A stretch of 64,000 nt of DNA from NCBI GenBank assembly GCA_026709365.1, contig JAPOTD010000102.1, forward strand, positions 1,115 through 65,114, read 5' to 3'. Shown piece by piece: positions 7,835 to 16,564 of this stretch (the first letter of the stretch is position 1; the number at the start of each line of letters is the position of its first letter). This stretch comes from Gammaproteobacteria bacterium. Its GTDB lineage: Bacteria; Pseudomonadota; Gammaproteobacteria; Pseudomonadales; Azotimanducaceae. Both the position numbers and the translations under genes were made by a program. The notes beneath the pieces are model-generated. The model was not told the DNA's origin, did no database searches, and saw only the letters and a list, made by a program, of their open reading frames with translations.

Positions 7835-8105
7835 GTTCCTGGCTGCTCCCCTCAAGTCCAATTGGCCGCGCGGGGGGGAGGGCAGGAGTTTTGGACGAGC
7901 CGGCTGAGCTTGCCGACGGAGTTGAAGAGGGCGCGCTTGCTGATGCCTGCGTCCTTGCAGCAGGGCGTGCGCAGCACCATGGCGAGTGGGGATTTAGGAC
8001 TGGGCACGGCTTCAATGCGCATGGACGCTGGTTTTAGGGTGTTTCAATCCACAAATCAACATCTGCCGGCGAAAGTCACTGTGCGCTCTCAGCGCCGACT
8101 TCCAA

Positions 8106-9275
8106 TCAGGCTAGGATCTCCCCTGACCAGAGACGTTCCAGAAACCCGGTCCACGGCAAAATCCACAAGCCGTCCTCGGTGCGCTTGGGCGCATCGCAAT
8201 GGCAGACCAGGATGGCGTGGCGCGGGCGATGCTCGCAGACGTAGGCCCGCAAGCCCTTCAGGTCGGCGGGCCGAATGTTGGCGCCACCCTTGACCTCAAT
8301 CGCCGCTTCGCCTTCCCTGCCCAAAACGAAGTCGCACTCCAGCCCGCTTTTCGTGCGCCAGAAACGCACGGGAAAATCCAACTCCCGGTACGAGCGGTAG
8401 GCCAACACCTCCATCAGCACGAAGTGCTCCAAAGCGCGCCCGAAGTCCGCTCCGGCGGCGCGTTCCAGTTTGCTTCGCCCCGTCACTTGGCCCGCCACGC
8501 CCACGTCAAAGAGGTAGAACTTGGGCGCCCTCGAAATCACGGCTCTTGAGCGCCTGTGGTTGAATGGCTCGACGAACACGCCAAGCAGGGTGTCAACCAG
8601 AATCTGAAAATACTCGCGGACGGTTTTTGAATCGACGCCGCAGTCGCGGGCCACGTTGCTGTAATTCAGCAACTCGCCGTGGGAGAAGGCCAGTGCGTCA
8701 AAGAACCGCGAGAACGCGGCAATGTTTCGAACCAGCCCTTCGGCAAACACTTCCTCCTTCAAGTAGTCGTTGACGTAGCCGGAAAGATCCCGCTTGGGAT
8801 TCGCGGCATCGTAGTGGCGCGGGATCAAGCCGTGGTTCAACGCCCGCAGGAGGTCGAAGTTGGGCAACTCAAGCCAAGTCAGGGGGCGCAACTCGAACCG
8901 CCATGCCCGGCCGCCCAGCAGGTTGGCGCGGCCACGCTTGAGCTTCCTGGCGCTGGAGCCGCAGAGCACGAAACGCATTCCCCCGGCCTCGATCAACCGA
9001 TGCACCTCATCCAAAATGGCGGGGGCCTTCTGCACCTCGTCCACGATGATCGGGTTTTGGATCACATCCTCATCCAACGCCCTGACCCGATCCGCAAACG
9101 CCCACGGCGACCGCGTGAACTCCAGAAACAAGCGGCTGTCGAGCAGGTCAAACCGCGCTGAATTTGGGAAAGTCTCGCCCAGCAAGGTGGATTTGCCCGT
9201 CTTGCGCGGCCCCCACAGAAAGGCTGACTGCCCGGGCGGAAGGTCGATTCGCAGTGTGCGCCTGTAGAGAGCCAT
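8106..9275 (-). CDS. AAA ATPase with C-terminal DUF4143 domain
   Basis: A 389-residue protein from the ATG at 9275 (MALYRRTLRI). Walker A is LWGPRKTGKSTLL (about residues 20-32) and Walker B is IIVDEVQKAP (about residues 78-87), followed by the FVLCGSSARKLKR sensor region. The C-terminal DUF4143 region has the PD-(D/E)XK-like pattern LECDFVLG...AAIEVKGG (about residues 313-329). The family is widespread, usually solitary and functionally uncharacterised. It sits between the vWA and MoxR-like genes on the same strand, as if inserted. Overlapping palindromes lie just upstream of the start. An ATG-less extension of the frame upstream is not supported. Confidence 0.85.
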   Translation of the reverse strand: MALYRRTLRIDLPPGQSAFLWGPRKTGKSTLLGETFPNSARFDLLDSRLFLEFTRSPWAFADRVRALDEDVIQNPIIVDEVQKAPAILDEVHRLIEAGGMRFVLCGSSARKLKRGRANLLGGRAWRFELRPLTWLELPNFDLLRALNHGLIPRHYDAANPKRDLSGYVNDYLKEEVFAEGLVRNIAAFSRFFDALAFSHGELLNYSNVARDCGVDSKTVREYFQILVDTLLGVFVEPFNHRRSRAVISRAPKFYLFDVGVAGQVTGRSKLERAAGADFGRALEHFVLMEVLAYRSYRELDFPVRFWRTKSGLECDFVLGREGEAAIEVKGGANIRPADLKGLRAYVCEHRPRHAILVCHCDAPKRTEDGLWILPWTGFLERLWSGEILA

Positions 9276-9286
9276 TTCGAGGTTTA

Positions 9287-9323
9287 TTCCGAATTGGTCA
9301 AGCCAAATCGGAATATACTCCGA
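9287..9323 (-). promoter_or_regulatory. Overlapping palindromes upstream of the DUF4143 ATPase (candidate operator)
   Basis: TTCCGAATTGG (9287-9297) and CCAAATCGGAA (9303-9313) form a 27-bp imperfect palindrome with one mismatch per arm. TCGGAATATACTCCGA (9308-9323) is an overlapping second palindrome sharing one half-site. The nearest edge is only 11 bases from the ATPase ATG, so a bound protein could block transcription or ribosome access. No helix-turn-helix gene is adjacent, so autoregulation or a remote regulator would be needed. Confidence 0.5.
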
Positions 9324-9571
9324 TCTGGACGACACTGCCAAACTGCGTTGGCTTGGGTGGCTTCCGGTAGCGCCTAGGCTGTTGGCGTACAGCGGTGCGT
9401 GGAAGCGGAAGCGGCTAAATCACGGGCGCCGTGCTCCGAGGAGGGCGTCCTGCGGTTCCGCCACGTGAGGCCGGGAGCCTTGGTGGTTGGACAGAGCGAT
9501 TCGGTTCCGGTGCCCGAACCACTTGCCAATGCCTTAAGAGCGCAAGATCTTCGCAGTCAGCCGCGCTTGGA

Positions 9572-10987
9572 TCAGGCTGAGTAAACCGCAGCGCCCGCCT
9601 CGGCCCGCTTGTTCAGCCGCTTGTGCAGATGCAGTCCCTCCAGAATGAGCTCGACGGTTGCGGCGTGGACGCCTGGGCTTTCACCCTCCAGATGGGCGGC
9701 GAGGGCGGGGATGTCCGTCAGGATGCGGCGGTAGTCCGTGGTTGGCACGGCGGCGCCGACGGTGAAGCTGTAGCCCTCGCCGAAGGCTTGTTCCACGGCC
9801 TCGAACTCGCCGGCGCCAAAAGCCCGGTCGAACACCGCCTTAACGGCCGTTTGCACGATGCGGGTGACGACGTGGGCTTCGTCGCCCTCCTCCATGGCCT
9901 CGATCTCCAACTTGCCTTGGAAGCTCGGCAGGATGTAGGCGAGGTCGGAGATGCGCGGCGCGACCTCCGGCTCGCCGAGGATCAGCGCCCTGCGGGCGGC
10001 GTTGGCGGTCAGCGTCTCGTAGTTGGTGATGGACGCCCGCACGGAGACCCCGGAGCGTTGGTTGACGTCCGGGGAGCGGCGGGCTACGTGGGTGATCTCG
10101 GCGATGACTTCGGCCATGAACGGCGCCACGTGCAGGGGCAGCCCGGCGGCTTCCGGCTCGTCGGCGACGGCGAATCCCTGCGCCTCCTGGGCCATGATCT
10201 CCATTTCCTGCGCGATGCCGGCCGGGTAGTGGGTGCGGATCTGGGCGCCGTAGCGGTCCTTCAAGGGCGTGATGATGCGGCCCCGGTTGGTGTAGTCCTC
10301 CGGGTTGGCGGTGGCGACGATGAAGACGTCGAGCGGCAGGCGCACGCGGTGGCCGCGAATCTGCACGTCGCGCTCCTCCAGCAGGTTCAGCAGGCCGACC
10401 TGAATGCGCTCGGCGAGGTCGGGCAGTTCGTTGATGGCGAAGATGCCGCGGTTGGTGCGCGGCACCAAGCCGTAGTGCAGGGTGTGCTCATCGGCCAGGT
10501 AGCGGCCTTCCGCCACCTTGATGGGGTCCACCTCGCCGATCAGGTCGGCAATGGTGATGTCGGGGGTGGCGAGCTTTTCGCTGTAGCGCTCGTCGCGGCC
10601 AAGCCAGCGTATGGGCGCGCTGCCGCCATGCTCCGCCACGAGGGCACGGCCTTGGGGGCTGACGGGCTGGTAGGGGTTTTCCGGTATCTCGGCGCCATCG
10701 AGCACCGGAATCCACTCGTCGAGCAGATTGGCGAGGCCGCGCACCAGGCGCGACTTGGCCTGGCCGCGTTCGCCGAGAAAGATGATGTCCTGGCCGCACA
10801 GCAGGGCGTTCACGACCTGCGGAACCACTGATTCTTCGTATCCCTTGATGCCGGGAAACAAGGGTTCCTGGTTCGCTTGCGCGCTTCGCAGCCGACGGAT
10901 CAGATTGCGGCGAATTTCCGCCTTCACCGTCACCGGCTGGTATCCGGATGCCTTGAGCTCGCTTAGGGTAGCGGGCCGGTCCGCCAT
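9572..10987 (-). CDS. MoxR/Mg-chelatase-like AAA+ ATPase
   Basis: A 471-residue AAA+ protein. The Walker A variant is GERGQAKSR (alanine before the lysine), about residues 72-80. The Walker B-like segment is FAINELPDL with N in place of the usual D, followed by LLNLLEERDVQIRG and sensor 1 VATANPEDYTNRG. These are features of the magnesium-chelatase-like MoxR subgroup that pairs with vWA proteins. It probably remodels or activates a target in an ATP-driven complex with the vWA protein encoded downstream. It is the 5'-most gene of a same-strand series AAA, DUF4143 ATPase, vWA, GPP34. A 296-base stretch between it and the DUF4143 start holds no recognised gene. Confidence 0.87.
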   Translation of the reverse strand: MADRPATLSELKASGYQPVTVKAEIRRNLIRRLRSAQANQEPLFPGIKGYEESVVPQVVNALLCGQDIIFLGERGQAKSRLVRGLANLLDEWIPVLDGAEIPENPYQPVSPQGRALVAEHGGSAPIRWLGRDERYSEKLATPDITIADLIGEVDPIKVAEGRYLADEHTLHYGLVPRTNRGIFAINELPDLAERIQVGLLNLLEERDVQIRGHRVRLPLDVFIVATANPEDYTNRGRIITPLKDRYGAQIRTHYPAGIAQEMEIMAQEAQGFAVADEPEAAGLPLHVAPFMAEVIAEITHVARRSPDVNQRSGVSVRASITNYETLTANAARRALILGEPEVAPRISDLAYILPSFQGKLEIEAMEEGDEAHVVTRIVQTAVKAVFDRAFGAGEFEAVEQAFGEGYSFTVGAAVPTTDYRRILTDIPALAAHLEGESPGVHAATVELILEGLHLHKRLNKRAEAGAAVYSA

Positions 10988-11201
10988 GTTGCCGCCTTGG
11001 TCGTGGCCATTAAGGCTAGTCTCTCAGGGCCGGGCCGGGTTGGCAACGATGAGCACCCGCTGGCGGTGCGAGTCTGCGGCTGCTGTTGACGCATTTGAGG
11101 CAAACGAAGCAGACAAAGCAAGAAAAATCCGCAAGTTTCTTGATTGTATGGTGTGTTACATGGCAGGCTTGCGCTCCCCAATGATCATTTGAGGAATGGA
11201 A

Positions 11202-11606
11202 GTGAACGAGAAATTCAGCAAAGTGCGCTTGTCGCTGGCTTTACTGGCGGCGATCTTCATGTTGCCCGTGGGCGCCGCCATCGCGGAGGACGAGGGCAGC
11301 TCTTCGGGGCAGCCGTCGCAGGAGGAGATTGATCAGGCAGTGCAGGATTGCACGCAAAGGTGGATGTCGTCGAAAGCCGCCAACACTTGCCTGCCCACCT
11401 CATTGACGGCGGACTTGGGTGGAAGCGTTGCGCAGTGTGACCTCACCCTGCACTGCGTGATCAACATGGACTGCACGCTGGCCAATCCCTGCACGTCGAG
11501 CTCTGGCGCGATCACGCAGCAAGGCATCACTTGGAAGGGTCCGGTCGATGAAGTTGCCGGTCTGCTCAACTGCAGCGGGCGCATTCAGTCCGAGCCTTGC
11601 GGCTGA
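11202..11606 (+). CDS. Small exported cysteine-rich protein of unknown function
   Basis: A 134-residue hypothetical protein. An ATG at 11196 is in frame, but GTG at 11202 lies 6 bases after GAGGA and gives a good signal peptide (MNEKFSKVRLSLALLAAIF, ending near GAAIA). The mature part has an acidic, Ser/Gln-rich start and eight cysteines (DC, NTC, AQC, LHC, MDC, NPC, LNC, EPC), suggesting four disulfides and a periplasmic or secreted location. No family recognised. It is monocistronic between the divergent AAA gene and the convergent hisG. Confidence 0.6.
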   Translation: MNEKFSKVRLSLALLAAIFMLPVGAAIAEDEGSSSGQPSQEEIDQAVQDCTQRWMSSKAANTCLPTSLTADLGGSVAQCDLTLHCVINMDCTLANPCTSSSGAITQQGITWKGPVDEVAGLLNCSGRIQSEPCG

Positions 11607-11667
11607 GACGCCCTTAGCAGCTCCGCTGTCGTGGGTGTCGGGTTCAGGCCACCCGCGGCGGCAGGGG

Positions 11668-12555
11668 CTACTCGATCATCTTGTTGATCGGGTATTCGAT
11701 GATGCCCATGGCACCGGCCTTCTTTAGCGCCGGGATGATGGTGCGCACGGTGGCTTCCTCGATGATGGTGTTGAGCGCCAGCCAGTCGGGGTCCGTCAGG
11801 TGGGAGATGGTGGGGTTGCGCAGCGCCGGGAGCAGCGCGGTGACTGACTTAAGGTCGGCTTTGCGCACGTTCATCATCAAGCCGACGCGGCCCTCCGCAG
11901 CCAGGCAGGACTTCAGCATCAGCGCGATGTTGTCGAGCTTGGCGCGAACCCACGGATCTTCGAGCGCCTTCTTGTTGGCGATGAGCCGCGGCGTGCTGCG
12001 CAGCACTTCGTCAACGATGCGCAGGTTATTGGCGCGCAGCGACGAGCCCGTCTCGGTGATTTCGACGATGGCGTCCGCCAGCCGCGGCGGCTTCACTTCG
12101 GTGGCCCCCCAGGAGAACTCGACCACGGCGTTGACGCCGTGGCCCTCAAAGTAGCGTCGGGTCATGTTGACCGCCTCGGTGGCGATGCGCTTGCCTTCCA
12201 GGTCCGCCACCGAGCGCACGGGTGAGTCATCCGGCACGCAGAGCACCCAGCGGGTGGGGCGGCGGCTCACCTTGGCGAACAGGAAGTCCTCAAGCTCCAA
12301 TACGTCCGCGCCGGTCTCGACCACCCAATCGTGGCCGGTGATGCCCGCATCGAGCACCCCCTGCTCCACGTAGCAGGCCATCTCCTGGGCGCGCACCAGC
12401 AGGCAGTCGATTTCCGGGTCGTCCACTTGCGGATAGTAGGAGCGGCCGGTGAAGCGGATGACGTAGCCGGCTTGGCGAAACAAATCCGTGGTGGCGTCCT
12501 GCAGGCTGCCCTTGGGAATGCCGAGGTTGAGCGTCTGCTTGGCCTGTTCAGCCAT
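11668..12555 (-). CDS. hisG: ATP phosphoribosyltransferase, long form
   Basis: A 295-residue HisG that catalyses the first step of histidine biosynthesis, joining ATP and PRPP to give phosphoribosyl-ATP. The N-terminus [14 protein letters not shown] and the substrate-site region [14 protein letters not shown] are characteristic. The PRPP-binding region is [14 protein letters not shown] (about residues 165-178). The protein is of the long (HisG_L) class, with a C-terminal regulatory ACT-like domain (from about residue 215) that normally confers histidine feedback inhibition, so no HisZ is needed. Its ATG lies inside hisI (8-base overlap), indicating coupled translation. Confidence 0.95.
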   Translation of the reverse strand: MAEQAKQTLNLGIPKGSLQDATTDLFRQAGYVIRFTGRSYYPQVDDPEIDCLLVRAQEMACYVEQGVLDAGITGHDWVVETGADVLELEDFLFAKVSRRPTRWVLCVPDDSPVRSVADLEGKRIATEAVNMTRRYFEGHGVNAVVEFSWGATEVKPPRLADAIVEITETGSSLRANNLRIVDEVLRSTPRLIANKKALEDPWVRAKLDNIALMLKSCLAAEGRVGLMMNVRKADLKSVTALLPALRNPTISHLTDPDWLALNTIIEEATVRTIIPALKKAGAMGIIEYPINKMIE

Positions 12556-12931
12556 TGCCGTAAACCTCCTCGGGGTCGAACACCCGCTCCGCGATGATCG
12601 ACGCCTCGCCGGTGCTGGTGTCGATTTCGCGGTAGAAGCAGCTGGCGTAGCCCTCGTGGCAGGCGGCGCCGCCCACCTGCTCCACCTGAACGAGAATCGT
12701 GTCCCGGTCGCAATCGTAGTAGATGCGCTTGAGCCGCTGCACGTTGCCGCTCTGCTCGCCCTTGCGCCACAGCTTGCGGCGGCTGCGGCTGAAGTAGCAC
12801 ACCTGCCGGGTGCGCAGGGTCTCGTCGTAGGCTTCAGCGTTCATGTAGGCGAGCATCAGCACCAGCCCGGTTTCAGCGTCCTGGGCAATGGCGGGAATGA
12901 GCTCGGCCTTGGCAAAGTCTGGGCGGTCCAT
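12548..12931 (-). CDS. hisI: Phosphoribosyl-AMP cyclohydrolase
   Basis: A 127-residue stand-alone HisI, which opens the adenine ring of phosphoribosyl-AMP in histidine biosynthesis. The metal-binding motifs are intact: DCDRDT (about residues 73-78, Mg2+ site), and CHEGYASCF plus the upstream cysteine (Zn2+ site). There is no fused HisE domain, which must be elsewhere. It is transcribed with hisG in the order hisI-hisG and is divergent from the amidohydrolase gene. The 258-base divergent gap contains a promoter for the other gene; no his leader peptide or attenuator was recognised. Confidence 0.95.
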   Translation of the reverse strand: MDRPDFAKAELIPAIAQDAETGLVLMLAYMNAEAYDETLRTRQVCYFSRSRRKLWRKGEQSGNVQRLKRIYYDCDRDTILVQVEQVGGAACHEGYASCFYREIDTSTGEASIIAERVFDPEEVYGNG

Positions 12932-13126
12932 AGTTGTTGCGCGCTTACCTTGAAGCAGGTGCGCATGTTAATCGTTGCCGCAGGCAGCGGGAAGACTTCC
13001 GGGGGGCAACAGCCCACGGGGACGACAGTTGGGCAATGGTGGCTTGGGCAACAAGCCATCAGCGTCGTGATTGATTGGAACTCTAGTAAAATAGCTGTAA
13101 CGGGGGTGCTTTCTAAATGTTTTGCG

Positions 13127-13156
13127 TTGACATAAGTTTCAATTAGGTCGCATAAT
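13127..13156 (+). promoter_or_regulatory. Predicted sigma70-type promoter of the amidohydrolase gene
   Basis: TTGACA at 13127-13132, an 18-base spacer and CATAAT at 13151-13156 match the sigma70 consensus closely, with the predicted transcript start near 13163. A strong ribosome site (GAGGAGGG) follows just before the ATG at 13190. Confidence 0.6.
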
Positions 13157-13189
13157 CGAGCCGTGTTGGCGTATGCAGAGGAGGGTTCA

Positions 13190-14959
13190 ATGACTTACGA
13201 CCTAATCATCCGAGGCGGAACCGTCGTTGACGGCACCCGCCTGCCCAGGCTGCGCGCCGATGTCGGCATCCGCGCCGGCAAGGTGGCGAAAATTGGCCGC
13301 ATCGCCTCCGGTGCGGCTGCCCGGGAACTTGACGCCACGGGCCTCATCGTGGCGCCCGGGTTCGTGGACCTGCACACGCACTACGATGCGCAAATTCACT
13401 GGGATCCCTACTGCACCGTTTCGAGTTGGCACGGCGTCACCTCGGTGGTGCTCGGCAACTGCGGGTTCGGCTTCGCGCCCGTGAAGCCGGCGGAACGCGA
13501 CCGCGCGCTGCTTATGATGACGCGCACCGAGCAGATTCCGTTCGCCACCATGAAGGCGGGCATGCCCTGGAATTGGGAGACCTTCCCGGAGTGGCTCGAC
13601 AACCTGGCCCGCATCCCCAAGGGCGTCAACTGCGTGAGCTACGTGCCGGTCTCGCCGCTCTTGGCCTACGTCATGGGCATGGAGGCGGCGAAGTCGCGCC
13701 CGGCCACAGCCGCCGAACGCTGCGAGATGCAGCGCCTGCTGCACGAGGCAATGGATGCGGGCGCCTGCGGCTTCTCGGTCCAGCGCCTCGGCGAGCATTC
13801 CCTGCAGGCGGACCACGACGGCACCCCGATGCCCACCGACTGCATGGCCGATGAGGACGTCCTAGCGCTGGCCGACGTGCTCCGCGAACGTGACGAGGGC
13901 TTCATCCAGATCACCCAGGCCCAGGCTGGCAATCCGGTCACTGCGTCCCCGGAAGCGATTGCCCGTGATCTCAAATTTCTTGAGACCTTGGCGGAACGCG
14001 CCCAAAGGCCGGTTTTGCACAACGCCATCGCGGTGGTGGATGAGTATCCGGACGCGCACCGCAAGGCTGTGGCGTGGATCCATGGCTGCAACGCCCGGGG
14101 CCTGCGCATCTTCGGCCAGGCCGGCATCGGCCGCATCTGGTTCGAGTACACCTTTGAGGACTGGAACCTCTATGACTTCAGCCCGCCCTGGAACCAAGCC
14201 ACCCAAGGCACACACGCGGAAAAGCTGAAAAAGCTTGCCGATCCGGCCATCCGCCAAGCCATGAAGGACGACTACCCGAATTTCATGACGGTAGGCACCG
14301 GCGGCTGGATCGAAAACATCACGGTGAAGGCCGCCGAGGGCAACTTGGCCAGCTATGTGGGGCGCAGGATCGGCGAGATCGCCGCAACCGAGGGCAAGCA
14401 CGTCATCGACGCAATCCTGGACATCGCGGTGGCCGGCGATCTCAAGCCGCTGTTCAAGACCGACTCCGCCGGGCCGAGCCTGACCAATCCGCAGGCCGTT
14501 GCGGAACTGGCATCGGACCCGTTCGTCATTCCCGGCGTGTCCGACGGCGGCGCCCACACCAAGTTCTTCAGTGCCGGCAGCTACCCGACTGACCTGCTGA
14601 TGTGGCTGGTGCGCGACACGAAGACCCTGTCGCTTGAGGAGGCGCACTACCATTTGTCGTACCTGCCCGCCCAGGCGGCCGGCTTCCTGGACCGGGGCTA
14701 TCTGCGTGCGGGGGCGCCGGCGGACATCGTGGTTTACGACCTTGGGAAGCTCCGCATCACGCCCGAAGGCGGCCACGACGTGGTGTACGACTACCCGGCC
14801 AACGAGTGGCGGCGGGTGCAGCGCGCGGAAGGCTACCGCTGGATCCTGGTCAACGGCACAGTGACCTTTGAGGATGGCGAAGCCACTGGCGCAACCCCCG
14901 GACAGTTGCTGCGCAACCGGGAAGTGGCGCAAACGAGCTTTGGCATGGCAGCGGGTTGA
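13190..14959 (+). CDS. Amidohydrolase, N-acyl-D-amino-acid deacylase family
   Basis: A 589-residue cytoplasmic metal-dependent hydrolase of the amidohydrolase_3 / D-aminoacylase type. ATG at 13190 follows GAGGAGGG; the open frame upstream is short and lacks support. The N-terminus DLIIRGGTVVDGT is the usual beta-sandwich start. VDLHTHYDAQ (about residue 60 onward) supplies the HxH metal ligands, and SDGGAHTKFF (about residues 452-461) gives a late active-site aspartate. Members hydrolyse N-acyl-D-amino acids or related cyclic amides; the substrate here is unknown. A paralogous pseudogene lies at 16565-16898. The double Lrp-type regulator gene lies convergent downstream and may control it. Confidence 0.87.
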   Translation: MTYDLIIRGGTVVDGTRLPRLRADVGIRAGKVAKIGRIASGAAARELDATGLIVAPGFVDLHTHYDAQIHWDPYCTVSSWHGVTSVVLGNCGFGFAPVKPAERDRALLMMTRTEQIPFATMKAGMPWNWETFPEWLDNLARIPKGVNCVSYVPVSPLLAYVMGMEAAKSRPATAAERCEMQRLLHEAMDAGACGFSVQRLGEHSLQADHDGTPMPTDCMADEDVLALADVLRERDEGFIQITQAQAGNPVTASPEAIARDLKFLETLAERAQRPVLHNAIAVVDEYPDAHRKAVAWIHGCNARGLRIFGQAGIGRIWFEYTFEDWNLYDFSPPWNQATQGTHAEKLKKLADPAIRQAMKDDYPNFMTVGTGGWIENITVKAAEGNLASYVGRRIGEIAATEGKHVIDAILDIAVAGDLKPLFKTDSAGPSLTNPQAVAELASDPFVIPGVSDGGAHTKFFSAGSYPTDLLMWLVRDTKTLSLEEAHYHLSYLPAQAAGFLDRGYLRAGAPADIVVYDLGKLRITPEGGHDVVYDYPANEWRRVQRAEGYRWILVNGTVTFEDGEATGATPGQLLRNREVAQTSFGMAAG

Positions 14960-14965
14960 AGGCCA

Positions 14966-15062
14966 GCGCCAATGCCCGAACGTCGGGGCCTGCGTCCTGT
15001 CAGGGAGCGGCGCTGCGTCCTCGATTGGGCCGCTGGAACACGCCTTCCGCGGGCATTGGCGC
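14966..15062. repeat. 13-bp inverted repeat between convergent genes
   Basis: Perfect arms GCGCCAATGCCCG (14966-14978) and CGGGCATTGGCGC (15050-15062) enclose 71 bases that include a smaller nested pair (AGCGGC/GCCGCT). The structure lies between the ends of the amidohydrolase and Lrp-type genes. It may act as a two-way RNA end structure; no U-run is present. Confidence 0.6.
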
Positions 15063-15085
15063 AACCGGCCCATAACAGGCCAGCC

Positions 15086-16033
15086 TCACTTTCGTGGGGG
15101 AATCCGTTCTTTGGCCTCGAAGTGGCTTAAGTAGTATCCGTGCTTGATGTTGGCGACCAGAATCTGCGCATCGACCTCACGCACGCCGGACATCGACATG
15201 AGTTCATTGTCCGTCAAGTCTCCTAGGGACTGGTTGTCCGAGGTGCTGAGCAGGGCGAAGACGTTTGCAGTGCCCGCCACTTCGGCGACGAACCTTGCTG
15301 GTTCGAGGGCCACGACCCGCTTAAGGACCCCGCCGGTTTCCTTCGCTGCGGTGGCTATGCGCATGATGGCCGTCGTGCGCAGGCCTAGGGCCAGCGGGTT
15401 GCACACCACCTGAAACTGCATCTCCCCGGACTGCTGCAGCGCCTTCAGCCGCTGGCGTATCGCGCCTTCGGATATGTCAAGCTGTCGCGAGACCTCTCGG
15501 TTGCTCTGCCGACCGTCCTCGTAAAACGCATGGAAGATGCGATCGTTCCGGGACTCCGAGTTCAACTTCGGCGGGCGGCTCGGATGCGCCAAGTCACCGA
15601 AGGTTGAAACCATTTTGTGGATGCGGAAGCAGGGGATGGTCTCCACCGTCGCCACGCTCCCGATGTGCGCGATCTGTTCCGAGATGCGCTGCGCGTCATC
15701 CATTGAAGTTGCCCTAGCGGCGATGAAGAGGTCGGGGTTGCCGATGCCTTGGGACACACCGAACACGCCGTCGATCCTGGAGACATCCGCCCCCACGCGC
15801 TGAACGGTTCGCCCCGCCGTGTTCACGAACAGGAACACGACGTGCGCGTAGCCGTCGGAGAACACGTGCTTCTGGGCAACCACGCGCATGACGTTGCGCT
15901 CGGCCATGCCCCGGATTCGCTGCGCCACCGTCGATTCAGCGATATCCAGGCGCGCGGCGATGTCCTTGTTGGTGATCCGGGGATTGGTTCGCAGGACGCC
16001 GACGATGTTGGCGTCCGTGCCGTCGAGCGTCAT
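15086..16033 (-). CDS. Lrp/AsnC-type regulator with two tandem DNA-binding units
   Basis: A 315-residue protein from the ATG at 16033 (MTLDGTDANIVGVL). It is twice the usual Lrp/AsnC length (about 150 residues). The first winged helix-turn-helix is NPRITNKDIAARLDIAESTV (about residues 17-36) followed by a RAM-like alpha/beta domain. A second unit starts at about residue 165 with GRQSNREVSRQLDISEGAIR and again a RAM-like domain. Fused double AsnC proteins exist in proteobacteria. It probably senses an amino acid or related metabolite and regulates nearby catabolic or receptor genes, which is inference from position. Frame upstream of 16033 is open but not protein-like. Confidence 0.85.
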   Translation of the reverse strand: MTLDGTDANIVGVLRTNPRITNKDIAARLDIAESTVAQRIRGMAERNVMRVVAQKHVFSDGYAHVVFLFVNTAGRTVQRVGADVSRIDGVFGVSQGIGNPDLFIAARATSMDDAQRISEQIAHIGSVATVETIPCFRIHKMVSTFGDLAHPSRPPKLNSESRNDRIFHAFYEDGRQSNREVSRQLDISEGAIRQRLKALQQSGEMQFQVVCNPLALGLRTTAIMRIATAAKETGGVLKRVVALEPARFVAEVAGTANVFALLSTSDNQSLGDLTDNELMSMSGVREVDAQILVANIKHGYYLSHFEAKERIPPRK

Positions 16034-16143
16034 GTTCACGGTTCGCTGGCTCCAAGGTTTGCGGCGCTCATGGAGAGGCGCAGCCGTTGTTGTTCCCGAT
16101 GTTCCGGACAGGTCGGGTTCGAGGGGGTGGACAGCCAACCAAT

Positions 16144-16542
16144 TTACTGGGGCGCGCTCCGGGGGTCTTTCTCGGCGGCGCCCGTCGGGTCGCCGCTGTA
16201 GCTGTGGTCCGAGATGATCAGGCCGGCCTCGTTGAAGGTGAGCAGGACGCATCCCTTGGCGATCGTGTTGCCGCCGTCCCAGGAAGCGTCCACTTCCACG
16301 GCCACCGTGTCGCCGCTGGCGACCATGCGGGTGATGGTCATTTTCCGGGACGCATCCAAAGCCACCATCTGCTTTTCGATCAGCCGCAGCTCCTCCCGTC
16401 CGTTGAACGTCCTGTCGCGGACCATGTCGCTGACCTCGCAGTCCTCAGCGTAGCACTCATCGACCATGCGCATGACGTCATTGTTCCAGGTCCACGCCCA
16501 ATGGCGCACCCGCTCCATGTTTCGTTCCTCGATCGATCCCAT
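16144..16542 (-). CDS. SnoaL/NTF2-like protein
   Basis: A 132-residue protein from the ATG at 16542, placed 8 bases after GGAGG. The pattern (N-terminal helices, DECYAEDCEVSDMV, then a beta-rich C-terminal half with VAVEVDASWDGG and GLIISDHSYS) fits the cone-shaped NTF2/SnoaL fold. Members include polyketide cyclases, isomerases and dehydratases as well as non-catalytic proteins, so no reaction can be assigned. It lies between the Lrp-type gene and the remains of an amidohydrolase gene on the same strand and may once have been in one operon with it. Confidence 0.7.
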   Translation of the reverse strand: MGSIEERNMERVRHWAWTWNNDVMRMVDECYAEDCEVSDMVRDRTFNGREELRLIEKQMVALDASRKMTITRMVASGDTVAVEVDASWDGGNTIAKGCVLLTFNEAGLIISDHSYSGDPTGAAEKDPRSAPQ

Positions 16543-16564
16543 TGCCCGCGCCTCCCTAACCAAA

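Noticed and set aside
5777..8293. An 838-codon plus-strand open frame
   Set aside because: It is antisense to the vWA gene, whose MIDAS motifs are intact, and its translation is low-complexity without any family match. High GC keeps antisense frames open.
12932..13126. A histidine-operon attenuator or leader peptide
   Set aside because: No run of His codons and no competing terminator hairpins were seen in the region upstream of hisI.
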